Positions 20,283 through 28,749 of a DNA stretch of 39,163 bases are shown here, piece by piece (the first letter of the stretch is position 1; the number at the start of each line of letters is the position of its first letter). The notes beneath the pieces were generated by a model, which made no database searches, had not been told where the DNA came from, and saw only the letters and a program-made list of their open reading frames with translations. The translations under genes were made by a program, and so were the position numbers. The stretch comes from Bacteriovoracaceae bacterium (lineage in GTDB: Bacteria; Bdellovibrionota; Bacteriovoracia; Bacteriovoracales; Bacteriovoracaceae), in assembly GCA_016784965.1 (NCBI GenBank), contig JADHTQ010000042.1:1-39163 (forward strand). The letters run 5' to 3'.

Positions 20283-20717
20283 ATGGTCGATATACAAACT
20301 ATTTTGACAGATCACAAATCAAAGATACAAAAAGTATTCAAAGATAATACTAGGGGGGGTAGTGATAGAAATATTTTAAAGGCCACAGCATCTGTCATTC
20401 CCGATCTATTTTTTGATCAAATTCTCATTGACTTCAAGTTAAACCGAGTACAAGTAATTGTAATTATGTATTTGTACCGCGCCGTTTGGTGTAGACCTAA
20501 CCTTTATAAAAAACATGGCATCTCTCCTCTACTCTCACTATCTGATATGTCCGAGAACCTTCATCTAGAAATTGAAGATATTTTCCAGGCCTTGCGGCAA
20601 CTGGAGGAGTATTCATTTATCATCACTATTCGATCGGGACAATACTTCGTTCGTAGATTTTTCACAAAGGACAATGATGCCACCTATAATCAGACGTATG
20701 ACGACTTTGAAATATAA
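20283..20717 (+). CDS. Hypothetical winged-helix-like protein
   Basis: A 144-residue product with no signal peptide. LNRVQVIVIMYLYRAVW, then SLSDMSENLHLEIEDIFQALRQLEEYSFIITIRSGQYFVRRFF looks like a helix-turn-helix with a beta wing, as in MarR- or replication-initiator-type domains. A DNA-binding role is inferred only from this pattern. CATAAT eight bases before the ATG could be a -10 box giving an almost leaderless transcript, but there is no good -35. Confidence 0.6.
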   Translation: MVDIQTILTDHKSKIQKVFKDNTRGGSDRNILKATASVIPDLFFDQILIDFKLNRVQVIVIMYLYRAVWCRPNLYKKHGISPLLSLSDMSENLHLEIEDIFQALRQLEEYSFIITIRSGQYFVRRFFTKDNDATYNQTYDDFEI

Positions 20718-20751
20718 TCCCATTTAAAAAATACTTTCAGGAATAATAATA

Positions 20752-21228
20752 ATGTCTAAAAAAATAAGTAAAAAAGGCCCTCAGAGAAAACCCGCAAAAA
20801 GAAAGCTTAAAAATTATCTCATAAATCCCAAGTACCAGCTCAAATATGTGTTTTGGCTCAGCTTTGGAGGCTTACTATTAAGCGTTTTAAACGGGCTTGT
20901 CGCCTACTACTATATTAGAGAGAATTATACAGTGCTAATTGACCTTGCAGATATTACAAATGAAATCAAACAGATGTTATACGGTGAGTTGTACGATATC
21001 GCTTACAAACTCATTGGATTTACAGCATGCTTTATGGTTATCATCACTGCCTGGGGTATCCTTCTATCTCACCGAACAGCAGGGATACTATATAAAATGA
21101 AACTGGTCTTCAACCAAATCGAAAGAGGTGATACCAGTGTCAGACTACACCCCCGTAAAAAGGATGACTTCAAAGATGTCGCCAAAAGCTTTAACAAAAT
21201 GATGGATTCCATCTTCAAAAAAAGTTAG
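20752..21228 (+). CDS. Two-TM HAMP-domain protein without output domain
   Basis: A 158-residue inner-membrane protein: a very basic N-terminus (KKISKKGPQRKPAKRKLK), TM1 (about 32-54), a short periplasmic loop (55-85), TM2 (88-107) and a HAMP domain (RTAGILYKMKLVFNQIERGDTSVRLHPRKKDDFKDVAKSFNKM). It ends there, with no kinase, cyclase or chemotaxis signalling part. Such stand-alone TM-TM-HAMP proteins are common in deltaproteobacteria and are often annotated as methyl-accepting chemotaxis proteins; the function is unknown. AGGA lies about 10 bases before the ATG, 34 bases after the previous gene, so the two may be co-transcribed. Confidence 0.75.
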   Translation: MSKKISKKGPQRKPAKRKLKNYLINPKYQLKYVFWLSFGGLLLSVLNGLVAYYYIRENYTVLIDLADITNEIKQMLYGELYDIAYKLIGFTACFMVIITAWGILLSHRTAGILYKMKLVFNQIERGDTSVRLHPRKKDDFKDVAKSFNKMMDSIFKKS

Positions 21229-21322
21229 TAAACACCGCACCATATAAGACATTTCCCTTTCCATATTTTCTATGATACATGGTACTGGTTTGTTAAATTC
21301 AATTATGGAGGGAAATCGCGCA

Positions 21323-24300
21323 ATGGAGAGATATACAACACTTGTTTTAATATGCATCACACTATTTTCCTGTTCACAAAATTTCCAAAAGTCCAATTCA
21401 CCACACAATAATATCGTTTCTAAAACTGACTATAACTTAATTAAAAAGTTAGCAAAAACTGATGACCGATCTAATCACATTGCTTTAATTAAGGCCGATC
21501 AGTTGAGTAATGTCCAGGAACAGATTATTGACAGTGACGGACAAATTATCAATCTTGATGCCCCAAGTGGCTATATCCATTTCGTTGCAAAATCTTCAAC
21601 TGTGTTGGATTTAATACATCAAAACAAACTTGAAACTCTCAGTTTTGAAAAAGCACTGCCCACTCCCTCTATACCCATCATGAAAGAAGGGGTTGCATTT
21701 GATAGATCAAAGCTTTCTTCAGCGACTATGATGCAAGCAAATGAGTTGAAAAAACTCTTCAAAGACAAATACGATTATGACCTTGACGGCAAAAACGTAA
21801 CCATCGCGGTATTTGATACTGGGGTAGATATAACCAGAACTGATGTATTCGGTGACCGCATTGTCGGTCTGCGAAGCTTAAGGGCCAGTGATAATGCTTT
21901 GGTAACTGAGGCAACGGTAGAGACAATTGAGGGTGTAGAATACTTAGCGGCTACTTTGGGTACACACAAAGTAATCATTGAAAAAACTCAGAGGCTAGCT
22001 GATGACAGCAAAACTTACTACTTAGGCTTTTTTACAGAGCAACAGTTTCAACAAACAAACACTTCCTATAATAATTACGACTTCAATCAAGATGGAAAAA
22101 AGGGTGCAGTATTTCCGATTGTGGCCTTTAAAAACGACAATGATGAATTTGTTGCATATATAAATGTTAATGATGCTGGCATCTACAAGGGGCTTGGAGA
22201 CAGAAGCATTGAAGATGAAAATATGCTAATGGATTTTAATTGGGTTGCAAAAAACAAAAAAAATCGCTTTGTAAAAAATGCAAGTAGTGGAATAAAAAGT
22301 TATTACAGTTACACAACGAGAATGGACATACAAAAAGGTAACTCACTTGTAACTGACAGAAACAAAGGGCGAGTTAACCTGGCAATTAATATTGCCCCAG
22401 GATTTGAGTTAACTGAAGATACAGGAGAGCTAAAAAACCACAAATCCGGTGAAGGTGAGCAAAATATTTATAAAATTGGAATTACTGGCTTCGACATTAT
22501 GGGACATGGAACCCATGTGGCAGGAATTGCTGCAGGAAATTTTGAAAAAGTACAAAATTTAAGCTCTGCGGCTTCAGGTTCTTCTATTATTGGCATCTCA
22601 TCTCTTGGCTCAACAGTTAGTGATGCAACCTTTTTTGACATGATTACTAGAATCATAAGTAATCACAAAAATGTTATTTTTAACTTCAGCTTTGGTAGCA
22701 ATAAGCAAAACAACGACACTTTCGGCACCAGGTCGATAATTTTAGATAAACTTGCAAAAACTTATAATACTGCCTTCATAAAGTCGGCAGGAAATGAAGG
22801 ACCTGCACTTAATTCCCATGGAGTAACGGCTTCTAAGTATTCAATCACGGTAGCAAGCTTTTATAGCTCTACTTCAAGAAATGCATTTGGCCAAACCAAC
22901 ATTCCAAATGACAAATATTATGTAGAACCCTCTTCTTCAAGAGGTCCAATGATTGATGGCACAATGAAGCCTGACATTGGAGCACCTGGGTGGGTTATGT
23001 CAAACATACCCATTTCAACACCTTTTGGAGGCAGTCCTTCCGCTTATCAGTATTGGTCGGGCACCTCAATGGCCGCGCCTAACCTCGCTAGTGTCGTGTC
23101 CATACTTTATGATGCAGAAATTTTTCTTTCCCAAATGGAAGGAGTTGTTAATCGCTCTGATGAAAATCAATCAGCGGCACCGATAACAATTCATAACTTA
23201 CACCGAATACTAAAAAATACGGCCTTGCCCTACGACTCCTATCAATACACTAAATGCTCTTTACAAAAGGTTGATGGCTTCGCAGAGTTTTGTGCTCCCA
23301 AAAAAATGACTCACCAATTTGCACGCTATGAAGGCGGTGCTGGACGCGTCAATGCACTTGGTGCCCATCAGCTTTTACAGCAAATTAAAGGGAGCGACTT
23401 TAGGTCATATATAACTTCAACAGCAAATCATATCGATGGATATTACAAGAAGCAGTCAATTGGACACTACGCCATAGATAAAATACAACCCACAATTTTA
23501 TTTACCGTAGGTCAGGATATGGGTCATGATGACCTGGATGAATTTAACCAGTATGAAAGTCTTGAGTTGAATATCCCAGAGCATCTTGACTGGTTATCTT
23601 TTGATCGAACTCAGATGGTTTATAAAAAACGCATTGAGGTTATGGGCCACCAAAAATCATATGTTAGAGTCTTTGTACGAGAAAATAAGTTAACACAAAA
23701 TGGAAGGCTACTACCAGGTGTTCACAGTGCAATTATCAAAGGATCTAATATCAACACTCCCGAAGTGGTTGATTTCATCTTCCCCATTACTATTGTAGGG
23801 TCTGATTCTCATTTTGATAATATAGTTGATAACAGACAATTTTCTGCTAAAGGATTTATACCCTCTGGTCTCAATCATAGCTTCTATTTACCGGTCAACA
23901 ACCATACAGAAACTCTGATATTAGACACTATGGTTTCAGGTGCAAGCCCCGGTGACGTCACTGTAAGTGTCTACTATAAAGGTATAAAAATCCCTCAAAA
24001 GCTTCTGAATTCTCCCAAGACGTGGGCCATAAGTAACACCGATTATGGGCACGGTCGCAACCACCTACGTTATGTTTTAAAAAATGTTGATGCTGGTTTA
24101 TATGAAGTAGTTTTAAGGGCAGATACCAATTCGGATTTTATAGATTCAGATCTAGTTGGTTCTCATTATAATTTTCAAGCAACAACAATTGCACTCCATG
24201 CCCAGAACGTTAAGCTTTACACTGTTGACAAGGATTATAAGCTGTTTATAGAAAAAATAAAAAATACTGCTTCAAATTTGCGGATTGCATCTGCTAAAGT

Positions 24301-24856
24301 TGAGCTTGATTCCTTAAAGCATGAAACCAATGTTACTGTTGCACACCATGACAGACAGATCTTTCCCATAAGTGTGCCCGCAGGTATAAACAAACTGCGC
24401 ATCAACACTATGTACTTGGGAATTGCAAAAGAGATTGATGTAGACCTGGAGTTATATGACAGCAATGGCAAAAAAGTTGGAACTTCCGGAAACGCTGACT
24501 CCACAGAAAACATTGAGGTCGATGTCACGCAGGGAGAATACAAGCTTGTGTTCGTGGGCTATAACATACCGGTTATTGGTCAAGCTACTGTGGCCTTAAC
24601 AATTGAGCAAGTATTCAGTGATAAAAAAGTCCTAACTGACAAATTTTTAGGCCCTGCAGACCATATTGTATTAAAGCCAAAGTTTAACTGGAAGCCTGAT
24701 AAGGAATATACTTTCAAAGCAAATTTTTTGGCACAAGATTTAAAAGATCTGCCTGAACTTGAAAACTATGAACACCAATTTGTGGTAAACATTAAAGCAG
24801 CGGTGACGGGTATTGAAGGTGGTGTGACTGTATTTCACAAAATTTTAAATTTATAA
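21323..24856 (+). CDS. Large subtilisin-family (S8) lipoprotein protease, tripeptidyl-peptidase II-like
   Basis: A 1177-residue serine protease. It begins MERYTTLVLICITLFSC, a lipoprotein signal with Cys17 as the likely lipid anchor. Catalytic residues: Asp165 in VTIAVFDTGVD, His395 in GHGTHVAGIAAG, oxyanion Asn491 in SAGNEGP, and Ser582 in SGTSMAAPN. The 230-residue gap between Asp and His, then 96 and 91 to Asn and Ser, closely follow human tripeptidyl-peptidase II (220, 98, 87), as does the length. The insert contains a Ca-loop-like NYDFNQDGKKG. The beta-rich C-terminal half (about 600-1177) has no recognised domain by eye. GGAGGG ten bases upstream fixes the ATG; in-frame upstream starts give no signal peptide. 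Confidence 0.85.
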   Translation: MERYTTLVLICITLFSCSQNFQKSNSPHNNIVSKTDYNLIKKLAKTDDRSNHIALIKADQLSNVQEQIIDSDGQIINLDAPSGYIHFVAKSSTVLDLIHQNKLETLSFEKALPTPSIPIMKEGVAFDRSKLSSATMMQANELKKLFKDKYDYDLDGKNVTIAVFDTGVDITRTDVFGDRIVGLRSLRASDNALVTEATVETIEGVEYLAATLGTHKVIIEKTQRLADDSKTYYLGFFTEQQFQQTNTSYNNYDFNQDGKKGAVFPIVAFKNDNDEFVAYINVNDAGIYKGLGDRSIEDENMLMDFNWVAKNKKNRFVKNASSGIKSYYSYTTRMDIQKGNSLVTDRNKGRVNLAINIAPGFELTEDTGELKNHKSGEGEQNIYKIGITGFDIMGHGTHVAGIAAGNFEKVQNLSSAASGSSIIGISSLGSTVSDATFFDMITRIISNHKNVIFNFSFGSNKQNNDTFGTRSIILDKLAKTYNTAFIKSAGNEGPALNSHGVTASKYSITVASFYSSTSRNAFGQTNIPNDKYYVEPSSSRGPMIDGTMKPDIGAPGWVMSNIPISTPFGGSPSAYQYWSGTSMAAPNLASVVSILYDAEIFLSQMEGVVNRSDENQSAAPITIHNLHRILKNTALPYDSYQYTKCSLQKVDGFAEFCAPKKMTHQFARYEGGAGRVNALGAHQLLQQIKGSDFRSYITSTANHIDGYYKKQSIGHYAIDKIQPTILFTVGQDMGHDDLDEFNQYESLELNIPEHLDWLSFDRTQMVYKKRIEVMGHQKSYVRVFVRENKLTQNGRLLPGVHSAIIKGSNINTPEVVDFIFPITIVGSDSHFDNIVDNRQFSAKGFIPSGLNHSFYLPVNNHTETLILDTMVSGASPGDVTVSVYYKGIKIPQKLLNSPKTWAISNTDYGHGRNHLRYVLKNVDAGLYEVVLRADTNSDFIDSDLVGSHYNFQATTIALHAQNVKLYTVDKDYKLFIEKIKNTASNLRIASAKVELDSLKHETNVTVAHHDRQIFPISVPAGINKLRINTMYLGIAKEIDVDLELYDSNGKKVGTSGNADSTENIEVDVTQGEYKLVFVGYNIPVIGQATVALTIEQVFSDKKVLTDKFLGPADHIVLKPKFNWKPDKEYTFKANFLAQDLKDLPELENYEHQFVVNIKAAVTGIEGGVTVFHKILNL

Positions 24857-24863
24857 TGCTGGT

Positions 24864-25961
24864 CTACTTCTGTTTGATCATATTATAAAAGCCACCAAAG
24901 GCCATGAGCTCACTACATAGCTTTGCAGCTTTGGGAATGAAGTTTTCAGAAATGCCTTCTTTATTCTTAATGGTATGTTTTACCAAAGAATATAAAAGCT
25001 TTGAGTATAAATTGCTCCATGGATGAATCGCATAATCTTGATATAAGTCAAAGTTTTTCCTATCGAGGTTTTCTCTGTACATCATTTTGCCAAACACTGT
25101 TTCAAGCGGCCTTTCTAGAATTACAAGCGGTGCAAAATCTTTTTTTACTTTACAAAGATTAAAAAACTGCCGGCTTATATTTTGCTTTTGAAACCTTGGT
25201 TGATTAACAATTATGGCCTTTATCAAAACCTCAACTACTTTTTCAAAGTCTAAATTATCAATATGAGCTATTGGGTTGTAGTAAAGCAATATATCATTAT
25301 TGACCAGCTTAATTTGGGGATTTTGGCCTTGTGGCCACCAAATTAAAAGCACTCTCATATTGATCTTTAAAGAACGTCCCTTTTGTTTTAAGTAAAAAAA
25401 TTTGCTGGCATTTTTTAGTAGAGCAGCAATTTTTGCTTTTCGATAAAGCTTTTCCAAACCTTTTTCTTTTGACCTGAAGTTACTACTTTCTGCTGCAATA
25501 TGCTCAAGTTTGGGTTTAAAGGTCCTATACACCTTCACCAGAAATTTCATCTCATCCTTTTTGAGCTTTTTTGACAATTTTTTCAACCCTTTTTCTAGGA
25601 TCTTTGCAGAATAAAATGCCTCTCTAAAATAATCCATTTTATACTTTTTTACTGAAAAGAGCATAGATTCATCACTTTGCGATTTACTAGCACTTGATTT
25701 ATCATACTTTTGCCTAAGCTTTGCATAATCGTCTAACAAGGCCTCTTCCAAAGCGCTTAGCTTTAGTTTTTCATCCCAATACTTTTTGTACTCCTTGAAA
25801 TATTCGCCACTTTTCCACTGAGAGAGCTGATCTACCACTTCAAAAAGGTTTGCGCCCTCTAGGTAGTGCATTTTCACTTTTATACTTGCACTGCTAGCAC
25901 TATTAGACCAACTTAAGCTCAAGACTAAGACAAGGTGGATGATCCATTTTTTTTGCTTCAT
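24864..25961 (-). CDS. Secreted hypothetical protein, third gene of the CpaF-like operon
   Basis: A 365-residue product with a clear Sec signal peptide (MKQKKWIIHLVLVLSLS, cleavage near SASSA at about 25). The mature protein is lysine-rich and mostly helical (EKGLKKLSKKLKKDEMKFL; KGLEKLYRKAKIAALLK), with a hydrophobic beta stretch at about 200-230 (MRVLLIWWPQGQNPQIKL). No family is recognised. It follows the CpaF-like ATPase gene by 26 bases; GGG about seven bases before the ATG is a weak ribosome-binding site. The stop lies seven bases from the protease stop (convergent). Confidence 0.7.
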   Translation of the reverse strand: MKQKKWIIHLVLVLSLSWSNSASSASIKVKMHYLEGANLFEVVDQLSQWKSGEYFKEYKKYWDEKLKLSALEEALLDDYAKLRQKYDKSSASKSQSDESMLFSVKKYKMDYFREAFYSAKILEKGLKKLSKKLKKDEMKFLVKVYRTFKPKLEHIAAESSNFRSKEKGLEKLYRKAKIAALLKNASKFFYLKQKGRSLKINMRVLLIWWPQGQNPQIKLVNNDILLYYNPIAHIDNLDFEKVVEVLIKAIIVNQPRFQKQNISRQFFNLCKVKKDFAPLVILERPLETVFGKMMYRENLDRKNFDLYQDYAIHPWSNLYSKLLYSLVKHTIKNKEGISENFIPKAAKLCSELMAFGGFYNMIKQK

Positions 25962-25987
25962 AATTTACCCTAAGTTTTTTGTGCATT

Positions 25988-27037
25988 TTAAGGTTTAAAA
26001 AAATTCATAGCTAAACCACCGTCTGTATGTAGTCTCTGCATACATTTCGGGGTAATTCCAGTTTCTGCAAGCTTGCCCTCGGAGTAAGAGGCAACATTGT
26101 GAGTTAGAACCATACCATTTTCCATACCAGTAAGCTCTGTGATCCTAGTAATAACCCTTTCACCACCTCTAGTACGGGTAAGTTGAATAATAAAATCTAC
26201 TGCACTTTGTATCTGACCTCTTACAACTTTATTTGGCAAATTATTACCAGATAATAGATATAGCGTTTCCATTCTGCTGAGACAGTCTACTGGCGAATTT
26301 GCATGAATTGATGAAAAGCTTCCTTCATGCCCTGTATTCATCGCAAGCAATAGATCAAATAACTCACCTCCTCTAACTTCTCCCACCACAATACGATCAG
26401 GACGCATCCGTAGTGCATTTTTTACTAGATCTCTCATGGTAACATCTAGCTCAGACGCCAACTGCTTCTTCGAGGCCTCTAACCCAACAGTATTTGGGGC
26501 GTTTGAAACCAACTCTGAGGTATCTTCAATTGTAATAATTCTTTGAGTACTATCAACTTCTGCAAGTAGTAAGTTAAGCAGCGTTGTCTTACCAGCACCT
26601 GTTCCCCCAGACACTATAATGTTCACCTTAGCACTTACTAGGGCCTTTATAAAAGTAACCCATTTTTTATTTAGACCGAATATGGTTGGAGTCTTTTCAA
26701 GAGATACTATCGATTTGAGATATTTGCGAATTGTAATTGCCGGACACTCTTTTGTAAGAGGAGGTAGAATAATATTTATGCGACTACCATCAGGCAAATT
26801 GCCGTCTAACATAGGAAATTCTTCACTGCATAGCTTTTTATTAAATTTTGCAATATCTTGGACAAATTGGTAAATATCTTCTTCACGTAGCGCCACATTT
26901 AAGGCAATAAATTGCCCCTCACGCTCCACAAAGACATTTTTTATATTATTAATTACTACTTCAGTAATACCCTTTTTAACTTCCAATTCCTTGAGAAGTT
27001 TCCAGACTGTATTGCTTTCATCTTTTGATAACTCCAC
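25988..27037 (-). CDS. CpaF/TadA-type secretion ATPase, short form
   Basis: A 349-residue ATPase of the type II/IV secretion superfamily. Motifs in order: MLDGNLPDGSRINIILPP and ITIRKY (N-terminal domain), Walker A SGGTGAGKTTLLN, ITIEDTSEL (Asp box), RMRPDRIVVGEVRGGE (Walker B), and GHEGSFSSIHANSP (His box). These are the CpaF/VirB11 signatures. It is about 100 residues shorter than typical CpaF at the N-terminus. No other pilus or tad gene (prepilin, CpaE, TadB/C, secretin) is in view, so its partners are unknown. The start is GTG with GGAGG 11 bases upstream. Middle gene of a three-gene operon. Confidence 0.85.
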   Translation of the reverse strand: MELSKDESNTVWKLLKELEVKKGITEVVINNIKNVFVEREGQFIALNVALREEDIYQFVQDIAKFNKKLCSEEFPMLDGNLPDGSRINIILPPLTKECPAITIRKYLKSIVSLEKTPTIFGLNKKWVTFIKALVSAKVNIIVSGGTGAGKTTLLNLLLAEVDSTQRIITIEDTSELVSNAPNTVGLEASKKQLASELDVTMRDLVKNALRMRPDRIVVGEVRGGELFDLLLAMNTGHEGSFSSIHANSPVDCLSRMETLYLLSGNNLPNKVVRGQIQSAVDFIIQLTRTRGGERVITRITELTGMENGMVLTHNVASYSEGKLAETGITPKCMQRLHTDGGLAMNFFKP

Positions 27038-27080
27038 TTTGTCTAAACCCTCCTGCTTTTTTTAATTTTTTTGATGAAAA

Positions 27081-27785
27081 CTATACCATCTCAGAATAAA
27101 ATATCTCTCCATCATTAACTGCATATCCATATCTCAATAAATTATTTAAGAGAACAAACCTCTGCTCGGTGTTTAGCTTTCCATACAATGCAGTATATCC
27201 TGTATTGTTTTCAATCAGATCACGGAGTTGATTTTTCCCAAAGAAGTCTTTAAAGTGCCACAGCAATATCACAACCCAGTCGATTTCAATCGTTTTTGCG
27301 CTGGCAAATGATAACAATTCCAGCAAATCTTCACTCAAGGTCAAATTGTGTAGGCCATGGGGTGCGCTAGCTTTATATAAAGGACCACGATCTGCTGCTC
27401 TTTTACTCATTTCAATATACAAGGCCATCAGAAAACTTCTTGAGTATCCCTCTATCGTAAATGGTTTCAGTGTCTCTTCAAAGGCCAATATATGATTTAC
27501 TAGGCCAATATCGGGAGTGTTGGGATACACTCCAGTATCTAGATAGGCCAACAGCAGTGCCGCAACCTGGTTTCTAAAGCCGTTCCAACCCAATGACTTC
27601 ACAATGACATCGATTCTTATCTTTTCATCGATATTTGGAAACACCTTTTGAATGAGAGCATAAAACCCAGCATTTTTTTCTATATAGGAAGTCAGATTAT
27701 CAAAATTTCCTTTACTGGCCTGCATATTAATGCAAAGCAAGTGAGAAAAATACTCTGGTATCTCAATATTACCACAATTAATCAT
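27081..27785 (-). CDS. Hypothetical protein, first gene of the CpaF-like operon
   Basis: A 234-residue product with no signal peptide and no recognised family. It is predicted largely helical, with hydrophobic helices (FRNQVAALLLAYLDTG; SRSFLMALYIEMSKRA; IEIDWVVILLWHFKDFFG) that are too polar to be clear membrane segments. It ends 43 bases before the CpaF-like gene. The ATG has no Shine-Dalgarno and a near-consensus promoter ends six bases before it, so the mRNA is probably leaderless. A cytoplasmic partner or regulator of the ATPase is possible but unproven. Confidence 0.65.
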   Translation of the reverse strand: MINCGNIEIPEYFSHLLCINMQASKGNFDNLTSYIEKNAGFYALIQKVFPNIDEKIRIDVIVKSLGWNGFRNQVAALLLAYLDTGVYPNTPDIGLVNHILAFEETLKPFTIEGYSRSFLMALYIEMSKRAADRGPLYKASAPHGLHNLTLSEDLLELLSFASAKTIEIDWVVILLWHFKDFFGKNQLRDLIENNTGYTALYGKLNTEQRFVLLNNLLRYGYAVNDGEIFYSEMV

Positions 27786-27821
27786 GACAACATTATACCA
27801 ACTCTTTTAAAAAACGGTCAA
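27783..27821 (-). promoter_or_regulatory. Near-consensus promoter for a leaderless transcript (CpaF-like operon)
   Basis: Minus strand: TTGACC (27821-27816), an 18-base spacer, TATAAT (27797-27792), six bases, then ATG (27785). Initiation seven bases after the -10 would fall on the A of the start codon. Confidence 0.6.
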
Positions 27822-27835
27822 AATTTAATGATTTA

Positions 27836-27853
27836 TGCTACAATTTTCATATG
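27836..27853 (+). promoter_or_regulatory. Extended -10 promoter for the divergent unknown genes
   Basis: TGC-TACAAT (27836-27844) is an extended -10 with no good -35. Six bases separate it from the ATG at 27851 and no Shine-Dalgarno is present, matching the leaderless layout of the facing operon. Confidence 0.5.
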
Positions 27854-28360
27854 AAAGTTCCTATTTTTGAAGAAGTATTACTTGAAAAAAATGATTTTAT
27901 ATCAATCATGGAAGTATTGATGGAGACAGATATTGGACACGCTCCAGTATATATCGATTTAGACAACTATGATGAAAGTGAATATGATGAATTATTAACC
28001 AATTTGCTCCTGGCCTTAAGAAGTATGCAAATTAATCCCTTTTTTCCCTACCCTGTCTATATTGTAACTAACAAATTACCACAACATAACAGCTTACCAA
28101 TAATCGATTCATATGATAATTTCCCCTTGCACTTTATAACTAAAAGAAAAAGACTCAACAATCGCGAAGTTGCATTGCTGAAAAAAATCTCAATACTAGT
28201 GGAAAAAACCAAAAACCTTGCCATCAAGGAAAAAATGGCTTCAATTCAACGCCCATTATCTCTGCAACGAAACTTTTTACAAACATGTAAAGAAGTTTCT
28301 TTTTATACCAAAGTGCTCAATAAAGTTGTGCAACGAGATAGCTTTTCAGGAACAGACTAA
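27851..28360 (+). CDS. Hypothetical protein
   Basis: A 169-residue product, not recognised. The first half is acidic (VYIDLDNYDESEYDELLTNLLLALRSMQINPFFPYPVYIVTNK), resembling an alpha/beta domain; the second is basic and helical (TKRKRLNNREVALLKKISILVEKTKNLAIKEKM). There is no signal peptide or membrane segment. It faces the CpaF-like operon across 65 bases and is followed two bases later by another unknown gene, so the two form an operon. Confidence 0.65.
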   Translation: MKVPIFEEVLLEKNDFISIMEVLMETDIGHAPVYIDLDNYDESEYDELLTNLLLALRSMQINPFFPYPVYIVTNKLPQHNSLPIIDSYDNFPLHFITKRKRLNNREVALLKKISILVEKTKNLAIKEKMASIQRPLSLQRNFLQTCKEVSFYTKVLNKVVQRDSFSGTD

Positions 28361-28362
28361 AG

Positions 28363-28749
28363 ATGAGTAAAAAAGATAAAAAACTAAAGCTTCCAGGTCG
28401 TAAACTAAAGGATCTAAAAGGATTTGAAGAAGTTTTTGATTTAGTTGACAGCCCTTTTGACCCTTCTTTAGGAGCACAAAAAATCCCAAGAAACGACGAA
28501 CACTTTGATATTTATTCTTTTTTAGAAGAGGAGTTGCTGCGCCTGAGGTCAATCGACGATTTTTTTTCTAATCAAATAGAAATTCTTATAGATCATCCAC
28601 AAACAGAGCTACTACTCAATATCCAACAAAACAAACTAAAATTACTAAAAAATGAATTGATAAGTAGGTTAGAGACTCCATACTCGCCATTAAATTTAAA
28701 CCTAGAGCATGCTTGGAACTCTACATTTAGCTCCCCTAAGCCAAAATAA
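28363..28749 (+). CDS. Hypothetical protein
   Basis: A 128-residue product, not recognised. The N-terminus is strongly basic (MSKKDKKLKLPGRKLKDLKG), then an acidic region (FEEVFDLVDSPFDP; DEHFDIYSFLEEELLRLRSIDDFF) and a helical end. Its ATG lies two bases after the preceding stop; AGGA twelve bases upstream may serve as its ribosome-binding site. It overlaps the end of the convergent DUF6178-like gene by 14 bases. Confidence 0.6.
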   Translation: MSKKDKKLKLPGRKLKDLKGFEEVFDLVDSPFDPSLGAQKIPRNDEHFDIYSFLEEELLRLRSIDDFFSNQIEILIDHPQTELLLNIQQNKLKLLKNELISRLETPYSPLNLNLEHAWNSTFSSPKPK

